NCBI GenBank assembly: GCA_015654965.1
Contig: JAATGD010000201.1
Location: 1 to 12,702, forward strand
Source: Hyphomicrobiales bacterium
Lineage (GTDB): Bacteria; Pseudomonadota; Alphaproteobacteria; Rhizobiales; Rhizobiaceae
Length of the DNA stretch: 12,702 nucleotides
Reading direction: 5' to 3'
Shown here in pieces: positions 1 through 6,776 of the stretch; within the stretch, counting starts at the first letter, position 1, and the number at the start of each line of letters is the position of its first letter. A program made the translations under genes and the position numbers. The notes under the pieces were generated by a model. The model was not told the origin of the DNA, did not search any database, and was given only the letters and a program-made list of their open reading frames with translations.

Positions 1-634
1 ATTCCTGTGGGCTTATGCGGAAACCAAGGGTGCACGCTTTTTAAAGGCTGGCGTCACCCGTGCAAAGCCGGTTGATAGCGCAACATTGGTGCAGCTTGAA
101 GATGGCGTTGAAATCCGGGTAGAACATCTTGTACTTGCGGCCGGTGCCTGGTCAGGCAAACTGGCTGAAGCCTTCGGCGATACGGTTCCGCTAGATACGG
201 AGCGCGGCTATAACACCACATTGCCTCTTGGCGCTTTCGATGTGAAGCGGCAACTGACCTTTCCCGGACATGGCTTTGTCATCACGCCCTTGTCGACGGG
301 CCTGCGGGTTGGCGGTGCTGTGGAGTTTGGCGGTTTGAAGCTTGCGCCCAATTTTGCCCGCTCGGAGGCCATGCTGAAAAAAGCCTGCGCTTTCCTGCCG
401 GGGTTGAAGAGTGATGGCGGACGCCAGTGGATGGGTTTTCGCCCTTCCATGCCGGATTCCTTGCCGGTGATTAGTCGCGCATCATCGGGCGGCAATATAT
501 ACTACGGTTTCGGACATGGTCATCTTGGTCTTACGCAAGCAGCGGCAACCGGACGCATCATTGCCGACCTGATTGAGGGCGTGTCGCCTGCAATCGATAT
601 CGAACCCTTCAAGCCACAACGTTTTCGGAACTGA
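1..634 (+). CDS. D-amino-acid dehydrogenase-like FAD oxidoreductase (3' part), probable D-hydroxyproline dehydrogenase
   Basis: The reading frame is open from base 2 to a TGA at 632-634, giving about 210 C-terminal residues; DadA-family proteins are about 415-430 residues, so roughly the N-terminal half, including the Rossmann FAD motif, lies outside the window. What is visible is typical of DadA/DAO-fold enzymes: the LVLAAGAWS stretch, the GFRPSMPDSLPVI motif whose Arg binds the substrate carboxylate in this family, and the C-terminal GHGHLGLTQAAATGR flavin-contacting motif. These enzymes oxidise D-amino acids to imino acids and pass electrons to the respiratory chain. The gene ends five bases before a hydroxyproline epimerase, so the best substrate guess is cis-4-hydroxy-D-proline; that substrate is inferred from context. 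A general D-amino-acid dehydrogenase is the alternative. An internal TTG at 86 is not the real start, because homology continues upstream. Confidence 0.87.
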   Translation, partial: FLWAYAETKGARFLKAGVTRAKPVDSATLVQLEDGVEIRVEHLVLAAGAWSGKLAEAFGDTVPLDTERGYNTTLPLGAFDVKRQLTFPGHGFVITPLSTGLRVGGAVEFGGLKLAPNFARSEAMLKKACAFLPGLKSDGGRQWMGFRPSMPDSLPVISRASSGGNIYYGFGHGHLGLTQAAATGRIIADLIEGVSPAIDIEPFKPQRFRN

Positions 635-639
635 GCATC

Positions 640-1641
640 ATGGCGAAACATTCCTTTTTCTGCATAGACGGACATACCTGCGGCAATCCCGTGCGTCTGG
701 TGGCGGGAGGCGGGCCAAACCTCGTCGGTTCGACCATGATGGAAAAGCGCGCGCATTTCCTGCGGGACTATGACTGGATCCGCACCGGATTGATGTTCGA
801 GCCGCGCGGGCATGACATGATGTCCGGCTCGATCCTCTATCCGCCAACGCGGTCGGATTGCGATGTTGCGGTGTTATTTATCGAAACGTCGGGTTGCCTG
901 CCGATGTGCGGTCATGGGACCATCGGCACCGTGACCATGGCCATCGAGCAGGGGCTTGTGACGCCAAAGACGCCGGGAAAACTCAATCTCGAAACACCTG
1001 CGGGTCTGGTCGCTATCGAATATGAGCAGAACGGGCAATATGTCGAGCATGTCCGCCTGACCAATGTTCCGGCCTTTCTCTATGCGGAAAGTCTTGAAGT
1101 CGAATGCCCTGATCTCGGACCGATCAAGGTCGATGTGGCCTATGGCGGCAATTTCTACGCCATTGTTGAGCCGCAAGAAAATTACACGGATATGCAAGAT
1201 TATTCCGCGCTGCAACTGATCGGCTGGAGTCCGATCCTTCGCCAGCGCCTTAATGAGAAATACAAGTTCCAGCACCCGGAACTGCTGGACATCAATCGCC
1301 TGACGCATATCCTGTGGACTGGAAAGCCGATAAACCCCGAGGCGCATGCGCGCAATGCCGTCTTTTATGGCGACAAGGCCATCGACCGTTCTCCTTGTGG
1401 AACGGGTACGTCTGCGCGCATGGCGCAATTGGTGGCTAAGGGAGTACTCAAGCCCGGCGATGAATTCGTACATGAATCGATTATTGGATCGCTGTTTCAC
1501 GGCAAGGTCGAACGGGCTACGGAGCTGGCCGGAAAACCGGCGATTATCCCTTCAATTGCCGGCTGGGCGCGTATGACGGGCTATAATACAATCTTCATTG
1601 ATGATCGCGATCCCTTCGCGCATGGCTTTACGGTTTCCTGA
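640..1641 (+). CDS. prpA: 4-hydroxyproline 2-epimerase / proline racemase family (PrpA-like)
   Basis: The product is 333 residues, the normal length for the proline racemase family. These cofactor-independent enzymes use two cysteines as acid/base pair on the substrate alpha carbon. Both are present: Cys90 in MCGHGTIGT and Cys253 in DRSPCGTGTSAR. The N-terminal FFCIDGHTCGNPVR and C-terminal FIDDRDPFAHGF blocks also match the family. The protein resembles Brucella PrpA, known as a hydroxyproline 2-epimerase and as a B-cell mitogen released by the bacterium. No signal peptide is visible, so the enzymatic role is cytosolic. The start ATG lies five bases after the stop of the DadA-like dehydrogenase, with only a weak GGA upstream, suggesting translational coupling. 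The pair would convert trans-4-hydroxy-L-proline to its D-epimer and then oxidise it. Hydroxyproline rather than proline as substrate is inferred from the neighbour and overall resemblance. Confidence 0.92.
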   Translation: MAKHSFFCIDGHTCGNPVRLVAGGGPNLVGSTMMEKRAHFLRDYDWIRTGLMFEPRGHDMMSGSILYPPTRSDCDVAVLFIETSGCLPMCGHGTIGTVTMAIEQGLVTPKTPGKLNLETPAGLVAIEYEQNGQYVEHVRLTNVPAFLYAESLEVECPDLGPIKVDVAYGGNFYAIVEPQENYTDMQDYSALQLIGWSPILRQRLNEKYKFQHPELLDINRLTHILWTGKPINPEAHARNAVFYGDKAIDRSPCGTGTSARMAQLVAKGVLKPGDEFVHESIIGSLFHGKVERATELAGKPAIIPSIAGWARMTGYNTIFIDDRDPFAHGFTVS

Positions 1642-1917
1642 AAATGGGTACGGTTGGGAAAAAGGCATGCAATCCTAATTTGTTGCCCTTTCGAGCCTTG
1701 TGGAAAGTGTGGAGTAAGGGCGCCTTGGTTAGGAGAAAATGACATATACAAGGCATTTAGTAGGGAACATAACTGGTTTGTAGGGCGGTAAAGCGTTAGT
1801 CTTTTGTCTAAGGCAAAAGAAGCTTGCAATCTTCGATACAGCCGTTAGGTGTATTTCTACGGGAATAAAATGACGGTGCACGAAATAAAGATGCGCATAA
1901 ATATCCCGGAATAAAAA
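1642..1917. other. AT-rich intergenic region upstream of livH
   Basis: This 276-base gap separates the hydroxyproline pair from the liv operon and must hold the liv promoter if one exists here. No strong -35/-10 pair was found; a TATACA at 1745-1750 could be a -10 box but lacks a good -35 partner. Two 14-codon reading frames start at 1739 (after AGGAG at 1731-1735, spacing only three bases) and at 1870 (ending TAA 1912-1914, three bases before livH). A short hairpin sits at 1800-1820. There is no convincing intrinsic terminator for the upstream pair. No conserved RNA gene was recognised. Confidence 0.6.
1800..1820. promoter_or_regulatory. Inverted repeat upstream of livH
   Basis: TCTTTTG (1800-1806) pairs with CAAAAGA (1814-1820), and an inner T-G wobble and C-G pair extend the stem to nine pairs around a TAA loop. 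There is no T-run after it, so it is not a classical terminator. It could be a protein-binding palindrome or a leader RNA hairpin; its role is unknown. Confidence 0.35.
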
Positions 1918-2841
1918 ATGGGTGGCTTTTCGATGGAGTATTTCTTCCAGCAGGTGATCAACGGGCTAGCGCTCGGATCGATCTATGGCCTGATCGCTAT
2001 CGGTTATACGATGGTTTACGGTATCATCGGCATGATCAACTTTGCGCATGGCGATGTCTTTATGCTCGGCGCTTTCATGGCGTTGATTGTCTTTCTCATT
2101 ATCACGACGTTTATCGGGATGTTGCCCGTTGCGCTGATGCTGCTGTTGATGATGATCGTCGCCATGCTGCTGACAGGGCTGTGGAGCTGGACAATCGAAC
2201 GCGCGGCTTATCGGCCCTTGCGCGGTTCGTTCCGCCTCGCGCCGTTGATCACGGCAATCGGCATGTCGATCGTGCTGTCGAACTTCGTGCAGGTGACGCA
2301 AGGCCCGCGCAACAAATCCATCCCCAATCTCCTGAGCGGCTCCTATAGCCTGTTCGGCACGAATGTGACGATTTCGCTCAAGCAGGTCGTGGTTATCGTT
2401 GTCACGGCGGTGTTGCTGACGATCTTCTGGTATATCGTCAACCGGACCTCGCTGGGGCGTGCGCAGCGGGCCTGTGAGCAGGACCGCAAGATGGCGATGC
2501 TGCTTGGCATCAATGTCGATCGTGTGATTTCCCTGACCTTCGTCATGGGTGCCATGCTCGCGGCGGTGGCGGGAACGCTCTATCTGACGTTTTACGGCAC
2601 CATTTCCTTTGCGGATGGTTTCATCCCCGGCGTCAAGGCGTTTACGGCAGCTGTTCTGGGCGGGATCGGATCGCTTCCGGGCGCTGTGGTTGGCGGATTG
2701 CTGATCGGTCTTATCGAGGCGCTCTGGGCCGCTTATTTTACAAGCGATTTCAAGGATGTTGCCGCGTTTTCAATTCTTGCCATCGTGCTGATCTTCATGC
2801 CGTCCGGCATTCTTGGTCGCCCTGAAGTCGAAAAGGTATAA
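1918..2841 (+). CDS. livH: Branched-chain amino-acid ABC transporter permease LivH
   Basis: This is an inner-membrane permease that pairs with LivM to form the channel of a HAAT-family importer for leucine, isoleucine and valine or related amino acids. The protein is almost wholly hydrophobic, with about eight membrane spans. It has the family opening block (NGLALGSIYGLIAIGYTMVY, residues 15-34), NFAHGD at 41-46 and the cytoplasmic coupling loop GRAQRACEQDRKMAMLLGIN at 180-199 that meets the ATPase. The start is uncertain: ATG 1918 has GGA seven bases upstream (1908-1910), while the in-frame ATG at 1933 begins MEYFFQQ, where most LivH homologues start, but has only a poor ribosome site; the choice changes five residues. 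It is the first gene of the operon and its stop is two bases before livM. Confidence 0.95.
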   Translation: MGGFSMEYFFQQVINGLALGSIYGLIAIGYTMVYGIIGMINFAHGDVFMLGAFMALIVFLIITTFIGMLPVALMLLLMMIVAMLLTGLWSWTIERAAYRPLRGSFRLAPLITAIGMSIVLSNFVQVTQGPRNKSIPNLLSGSYSLFGTNVTISLKQVVVIVVTAVLLTIFWYIVNRTSLGRAQRACEQDRKMAMLLGINVDRVISLTFVMGAMLAAVAGTLYLTFYGTISFADGFIPGVKAFTAAVLGGIGSLPGAVVGGLLIGLIEALWAAYFTSDFKDVAAFSILAIVLIFMPSGILGRPEVEKV

Positions 2842-2843
2842 TC

Positions 2844-4220
2844 ATGGCTGCACAGTCAAGTCCACGCCCGGATTCCCCTTTTGGCCGGGCCATTCGCGAA
2901 GGTTTCATCGCCGGTCTTATCTCGCTGGGTCTTTTCATTCTCATCATCGGTTTCAAGACCGACCAGAACATCAATAATGAACTGGTTCTCGTGCAGCGCT
3001 GGGGATTGCTCGCCATCATGGTGGCCATTGCCGCTGCTGGCCGGTTTGTCTTTGTTGCTTTGGTCCAGCCGGCACTGGAGAGCTACAAGCAGTCCAAAGG
3101 CAAGACATCAGCTTCCACTGCCGATGCCTCGTTCTTTCGCCGTAATTTTTCAGCGCTCGGCGTTGCGTTCCTCTTCATCTATCCCATCCTGATCGTCGGC
3201 ATCTATGGATGGCAGGGATCGCTCAAGGGCGTCGATAATTTCGGCGTTCAGATATTGATCTATATCATGCTGGCATGGGGGCTGAATATCGTGGTTGGCC
3301 TCGCCGGTCTTCTCGATCTCGGTTATGTGGCCTTTTATGCCGTCGGCGCCTATTCCTATGCGCTGCTGTCATCTTATTTCGGCCTGTCCTTCTGGTTGCT
3401 TTTGCCGCTTGCAGGCATTCTGGCCGCAACCTGGGGGGTGGTCCTCGGATTTCCGGTGCTGCGCTTGCGCGGCGATTATCTGGCGATCGTGACACTGGCT
3501 TTCGGTGAAATCATCCGGCTTGTGCTGATCAACTGGACCGATGTCACCAAAGGCACGTTCGGTGTTTCGGGAATTGCCAAGGCAACCTTTTTCGGCCTGC
3601 CTTTCAATGCGAGCAAGGATGGTTTCGCGGCGACCATGGGGCTGGCGTTTTCGCCTGCGCATTATAAGTTCTTCCTCTATTATGTCATTCTGCTGCTTGC
3701 GCTGTTGACGGCGTGGGTCACCATAAGGATGCGCCGCATGCCGGTGGGGCGCGCGTGGGAAGCGCTGCGCGAGGATGAAATCGCCTGCCGTTCGCTTGGA
3801 ATAAACACAACCACGACCAAGCTTACGGCATTTGCCACGGGTGCGATGTTCGGCGGTTTCGCGGGGTCGTTCTTTGCCGCTCGCCAGGGCTTTGTCAGTC
3901 CGGAATCCTTTATCTTCATCGAATCGGCCATGATTCTGGCGATTGTGGTTCTGGGCGGTATGGGATCTCTGGTGGGCATTGCCATAGCAGCGATCATCAT
4001 GATCGGGGGAACAGAATATCTGCGTGAGTTGGGTTTCCTCAAGATCATATTCGGTTCCGATTTTACACCGGAGCAATATCGTATGCTTATTTTCGGTCTC
4101 GCCATGGTCGTTGTCATGGTCCTCAAACCGCGTGGTTTCGTCGGAAGCCGAGAACCCAGCGCATTCCTACATGAAAAGAAAATGGTGTCGGGTGCCTTTA
4201 CCAAGGAAGGGCATGGCTGA
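2844..4220 (+). CDS. livM: Branched-chain amino-acid ABC transporter permease LivM
   Basis: This is the second permease of the liv importer, 458 residues. The N-terminal ~125 residues hold extra hydrophobic segments (about 22-38, 53-75 and 103-122) before the conserved core. This fits the long-N-terminus type of LivM also seen in enteric bacteria; shorter family members lack it. The core starts near residue 134 and has the LivM-typical GLNIVVGLAGLLDLGYVAFYAVGAY region, the LRLRGDYLAIVTLAFGEI block (about 206-223), the coupling loop GRAWEALREDEIACRSLGIN at 302-321 and a glycine-rich VVLGGMGSLVG segment near 368-378. Translation starts two bases after the livH stop, with AAAGG inside the end of livH as ribosome site. 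The stop TGA shares its last base with a possible livG ATG at 4220. Confidence 0.95.
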   Translation: MAAQSSPRPDSPFGRAIREGFIAGLISLGLFILIIGFKTDQNINNELVLVQRWGLLAIMVAIAAAGRFVFVALVQPALESYKQSKGKTSASTADASFFRRNFSALGVAFLFIYPILIVGIYGWQGSLKGVDNFGVQILIYIMLAWGLNIVVGLAGLLDLGYVAFYAVGAYSYALLSSYFGLSFWLLLPLAGILAATWGVVLGFPVLRLRGDYLAIVTLAFGEIIRLVLINWTDVTKGTFGVSGIAKATFFGLPFNASKDGFAATMGLAFSPAHYKFFLYYVILLLALLTAWVTIRMRRMPVGRAWEALREDEIACRSLGINTTTTKLTAFATGAMFGGFAGSFFAARQGFVSPESFIFIESAMILAIVVLGGMGSLVGIAIAAIIMIGGTEYLRELGFLKIIFGSDFTPEQYRMLIFGLAMVVVMVLKPRGFVGSREPSAFLHEKKMVSGAFTKEGHG

Positions 4221-4224
4221 TGGC

Positions 4225-4229
4225 GGAGG
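4225..4229 (+). promoter_or_regulatory. Ribosome-binding site that favours the second livG start
   Basis: GGAGG lies eight bases before the ATG at 4238. The upstream in-frame ATG at 4220, which overlaps the livM stop as TGATG, is served by AAGGAAGG at 4203-4210. Both are plausible. The stronger motif and the MSDHVQKD beginning favour 4238. Confidence 0.55.
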
Positions 4230-4237
4230 CACTTGCT

Positions 4238-5527
4238 ATGTCTGATCATGTTCAGAAAGACACGATCCTTCAGGTCGAACATCTGTCGATGCGTTTTGGT
4301 GGTCTTGTCGCTATCAACGACCTGAGTTTTGATGTGAAGCGCGGCAATATTACCGCGATCATCGGACCCAATGGCGCGGGCAAGACGACGGTGTTCAATT
4401 GCATCACCGGCTTCTACAAGCCGACCGGCGGTATGTTGACGATGAACCGCGAGACGGGCGAAAAATTCCTGCTGGAACGCTTGTCCGATTTCCAGATCAC
4501 CAAACAGGCGAAAGTCGCGCGGACATTCCAGAATATCCGCCTGTTCTCAGGCCTGACCGTTCTGGAAAACCTGCTCGTCGCACAGCATAATACGCTGATG
4601 CGTTCGTCCGGCTTTACCATTCTGGGATTGCTTGGACTGCCCGGCTACAAGGCGGCTGCGAAGGATGCTATCGAGAAGGCGCGCTACTGGCTGGAAAAGA
4701 TCAACCTGATCAGTCGCGCCGACGATCCGGCAGGTGATCTGCCCTATGGCGATCAGCGGCGACTTGAGATCGCGCGTGCCATGTGCACAGACCCGGAAAT
4801 TCTCTGTCTTGACGAGCCGGCGGCGGGTCTTAATCCACGTGAATCGGCGGAGTTGAACAAGCTTTTGCTCGATATCTGTCGGGAAACGGGCACATCGATC
4901 CTGCTGATCGAGCACGATATGTCGGTGGTCATGGAAATTTCCGACCACGTTATCGTGCTGGAATACGGCACCAAGATTTCCGATGGCACGCCGGAAGAGG
5001 TGAAGAACGATCCACGCGTCATTGCCGCCTATCTGGGCGTGGATGACGAGGAGATCGCCGAACTGATCGAAGAGGCTGACAAGCCCGGCACCGGCGATGC
5101 GGCGGATTTCATCGCCGCGCAACTGGCCGGGGAAGTCATCACCGGGGAAAAGGCGCGGCTCACCGGTTCGCTTGCTGCTCCGCGCGACGGCAAGGCCGAC
5201 AATCTCACGCTCGTCAAGGGCATCGGCAAGGTCAATGAGCGCAAGCTTCAGGACCACGGCATTTATCATTTCGACCAGATCGCCGCCTGGACAGAGGATG
5301 ACGTCGCGCTGGCCGAAACCTATCTCAGCTTCGACGGGCGCATCGCGCGCGAGGACTGGGTAGGGCAGGCGAAACTGCTCGCCGCCGGTCGGGCGACGGA
5401 GTTTTCCGCCCGCGTCGAGGCCGGAGACGTGCCGACGAGTCACAAGACCGCTTCTCCCCGAGCGCGCTCCGTAACGGCTCCCAAAACACCGAGAACACGC
5501 CGCAAGCCGGCGAAGGGAGGCGAATGA
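4238..5527 (+). CDS. livG: LivG ATP-binding protein with a C-terminal helix-hairpin-helix-like extension
   Basis: This is one of the two ATPases that drive the liv importer. Counting from ATG 4238 (429 residues), it has Walker A GPNGAGKT (43-50), a Q-loop in RTFQNIRLF (Gln98), the signature LPYGDQRRLEIARA from 168, Walker B ILCLDEP (188-194) and the H-loop His226 in LIEHDM. An ordinary LivG ends near AAYLG (about residue 267). Here about 160 residues follow: an acidic linker, a domain at about 320-384 containing LVKGIGKVNERKLQDHGIYH and FDQIAAW, and a basic Ser/Pro/Lys/Arg tail. The domain resembles the helix-hairpin-helix tail found on NuoE in many alphaproteobacteria (COG3743-like, recognised by eye). 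The alternative start at 4220 adds six residues. The gene overlaps livF by four bases (ATGA). Confidence 0.94.
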   Translation: MSDHVQKDTILQVEHLSMRFGGLVAINDLSFDVKRGNITAIIGPNGAGKTTVFNCITGFYKPTGGMLTMNRETGEKFLLERLSDFQITKQAKVARTFQNIRLFSGLTVLENLLVAQHNTLMRSSGFTILGLLGLPGYKAAAKDAIEKARYWLEKINLISRADDPAGDLPYGDQRRLEIARAMCTDPEILCLDEPAAGLNPRESAELNKLLLDICRETGTSILLIEHDMSVVMEISDHVIVLEYGTKISDGTPEEVKNDPRVIAAYLGVDDEEIAELIEEADKPGTGDAADFIAAQLAGEVITGEKARLTGSLAAPRDGKADNLTLVKGIGKVNERKLQDHGIYHFDQIAAWTEDDVALAETYLSFDGRIAREDWVGQAKLLAAGRATEFSARVEAGDVPTSHKTASPRARSVTAPKTPRTRRKPAKGGE

Positions 5528-6273
5528 TGCAGGCTGAAACCATGCAGGAAAAGCAACCGCTTCTCACGGTCGAAAAGGTCGAGACCTATTACGGCAATAT
5601 CTGTGCGCTCAAGGGCATCGACCTGACGGTGGACCAAGGTGAAATCGTTGCGCTGATCGGTGCGAATGGTGCCGGCAAATCGACGCTGATGATGTCCATC
5701 TTCGGCTCACCGCGTGCGCGGACGGGGCGCATTCTCTTCAACGGTCAGGATATTACGTCCATGCCGTCGCACGAGATTGCAAAGCTTCGCATTGCGCAGT
5801 CGCCCGAGGGTCGCCGTATTTTTCCGCGCATGAGCGTGCTGGAAAATCTGCAGATGGGCGCAAGTCTCGACAATCAGCAATATTTCGAGGAAGACGTGGA
5901 ACTGATGTTCGATCTGTTCCCGCGGCTGAAAGAGCGCATCAATCAGCGCGGCGGCACGCTGTCGGGCGGCGAGCAGCAGATGCTGGCCATTGCCCGCGCA
6001 CTGATGGCCCGCCCGAAACTTCTGCTGCTCGATGAGCCTTCGCTGGGGCTGGCCCCACTGATCGTCAAGCAGATTTTCGAGGCGATCAAGGAGCTGAACA
6101 AGACGCAGGGCCTGACGGTGTTTCTCGTCGAACAGAATGCCTTTGGCGCCTTGAAGCTTGCGGATCGTGGTTATGTGATGGTCAATGGTTCGATTACCAT
6201 GAGCGGTTCGGGTCGCGATCTTCTGGCTGATCCAGAGGTGCGGGCGGCCTATCTTGAAGGTGGAAGGCATTAG
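5524..6273 (+). CDS. livF: Branched-chain amino-acid ABC transporter ATP-binding protein LivF
   Basis: This is the second ATPase of the importer, 249 residues as drawn. Motifs are Walker A GANGAGKST (46-54), QSPEGRRIFPRMSVLENL (from 92), the standard signature LSGGEQQMLAIARA (from 146), Walker B LLLLDEPSLGLAP (from 167) and LVEQN (201-205). At the H-loop position Gln204 stands where most ABC ATPases have His; this is usual for LivF and not a defect. The first ATG overlaps the livG stop as ATGA. AGGGAGG at 5514-5520 is only three bases from that ATG but six from the in-frame ATG at 5527, so the true start may be one codon later. A further ATG at 5545 is also possible. The TAG stop overlaps the ribosome site of the next gene. 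Confidence 0.95.
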   Translation: MMQAETMQEKQPLLTVEKVETYYGNICALKGIDLTVDQGEIVALIGANGAGKSTLMMSIFGSPRARTGRILFNGQDITSMPSHEIAKLRIAQSPEGRRIFPRMSVLENLQMGASLDNQQYFEEDVELMFDLFPRLKERINQRGGTLSGGEQQMLAIARALMARPKLLLLDEPSLGLAPLIVKQIFEAIKELNKTQGLTVFLVEQNAFGALKLADRGYVMVNGSITMSGSGRDLLADPEVRAAYLEGGRH

Positions 6274-6284
6274 GGGAGAACGAC

Positions 6285-6629
6285 ATGCAGGGTATTCTCT
6301 ATGAAGAGCCGTCTTTCTGGCTGTTTTTCCTCATCACTTGTCTGCTGGGCGGGTGGGCCGCGTGGATGACGGGCCGGGCCTGCGCTACGACGTGGCGCAG
6401 CTATATGGCGTTTCTGATCTATATGCTGCCCTTGGGGGCAGCGGTCCGCTTTATCCATTATGCGCTGTTTGGCGGCACGCTTTTGTCATGGCATTATTAT
6501 CTGGTCGATACGATCGTATTGATGATCGTGGGAACGGTCGGTTTCCGCTATACGCGGACCAGGCAGATGGTGCGGCAATATAGCTGGCTTTATCAAAAGG
6601 CGTCGCTGCTGAGCTGGAAGGAAAAATAA
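6285..6629 (+). CDS. Small three-span membrane protein of the liv operon (DUF6867-like)
   Basis: The product is 114 residues with no known function. Hydrophobic segments at about 11-29, 41-62 and 71-88 suggest three membrane spans; a conserved-looking charged tail (RYTRTRQMVRQYSWLYQKASLLSWKEK region, 88-114) would then be soluble. It resembles a family of small proteins found directly after livF in rhizobial and Brucella genomes, which I believe is DUF6867; that name is from memory. GGGGAGAA (6273-6280), overlapping the livF stop, is a strong ribosome site, so the gene is almost certainly transcribed with livHMGF. Its place between the ATPases and livK suggests a role tied to the transporter, such as assembly, regulation or an accessory subunit. 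That role is inferred from position only. Confidence 0.85.
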   Translation: MQGILYEEPSFWLFFLITCLLGGWAAWMTGRACATTWRSYMAFLIYMLPLGAAVRFIHYALFGGTLLSWHYYLVDTIVLMIVGTVGFRYTRTRQMVRQYSWLYQKASLLSWKEK

Positions 6630-6634
6630 TTCAA

Positions 6635-6662
6635 AGAACTTCCGTTTATGGGCGGGGGTTCT
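6635..6662 (+). other. Stem-loop just after the liv permease/ATPase operon
   Basis: AGAACTTCCG (6635-6644) can pair as RNA with CGGGGGTTCT (6653-6662) over ten pairs, two of them G-U, around an eight-base loop. It begins six bases after the stop of the small membrane protein gene. No T-run follows, so it is not a standard terminator; it may protect the 3' end of the upstream mRNA or act as a weak attenuator before livK. Confidence 0.45.
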
Positions 6663-6673
6663 CAAAGATCACG

Positions 6674-6703
6674 TTGACAGAGATGCAATTCAGCGTAGAT
6701 ATT
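6674..6703 (+). promoter_or_regulatory. Candidate sigma-70 promoter of livK
   Basis: TTGACA at 6674-6679 is a perfect -35 box. GATATT at 6698-6703, 18 bases later, matches four of six -10 positions; TAGATA at 6696 with 16-base spacing is a weaker option. Transcription would start near 6710, leaving a leader of roughly 65 bases before livK. This would let the binding protein be made in excess over the membrane parts, as is common for such systems. Confidence 0.5.
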
Positions 6704-6725
6704 GCTGAGTAATCGGCAAGAGAAT

Positions 6726-6747
6726 AAGGCGATAAAAACATCGCTTT
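6726..6747 (+). promoter_or_regulatory. Hairpin in the livK leader
   Basis: AAGGCGAT (6726-6733) pairs with ATCGCTTT (6740-6747) as RNA, eight pairs including one G-U, around AAAAAC. It would lie in the leader between the predicted start of transcription and the ribosome site GGGAG (6765-6769). It may stabilise the mRNA or tune translation; function not known. Confidence 0.35.
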
Positions 6748-6776
6748 GGGGTAACTATAATTGTGGGAGTTCCAAA

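Noticed and set aside
874..1500. A 208-codon open frame on the minus strand
   Set aside because: It is fully inside the epimerase gene, whose catalytic motifs and start/stop context are clear.
1642..1705. Possible terminator after the epimerase gene
   Set aside because: The AAAAAGGC and GCCCTTT segments can pair only with a mismatch, leave a long loop and have only three Ts behind them. This is too weak to call.
1739..1783. A 14-codon frame after AGGAG in the gap before livH
   Set aside because: The ribosome motif is only three bases from the ATG and the peptide has no recognisable feature. It is likely chance, since the next small frame sits closer to livH.
4547..5443. A 298-codon open frame on the minus strand
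   Set aside because: It mirrors livG in a high-GC region and shows no protein-family features.
6702..6776. N-terminal extension of livK to 6702
   Set aside because: The extra residues lie before a clear signal peptide and overlap the predicted promoter and leader hairpin. The ribosome site belongs to ATG 6777.
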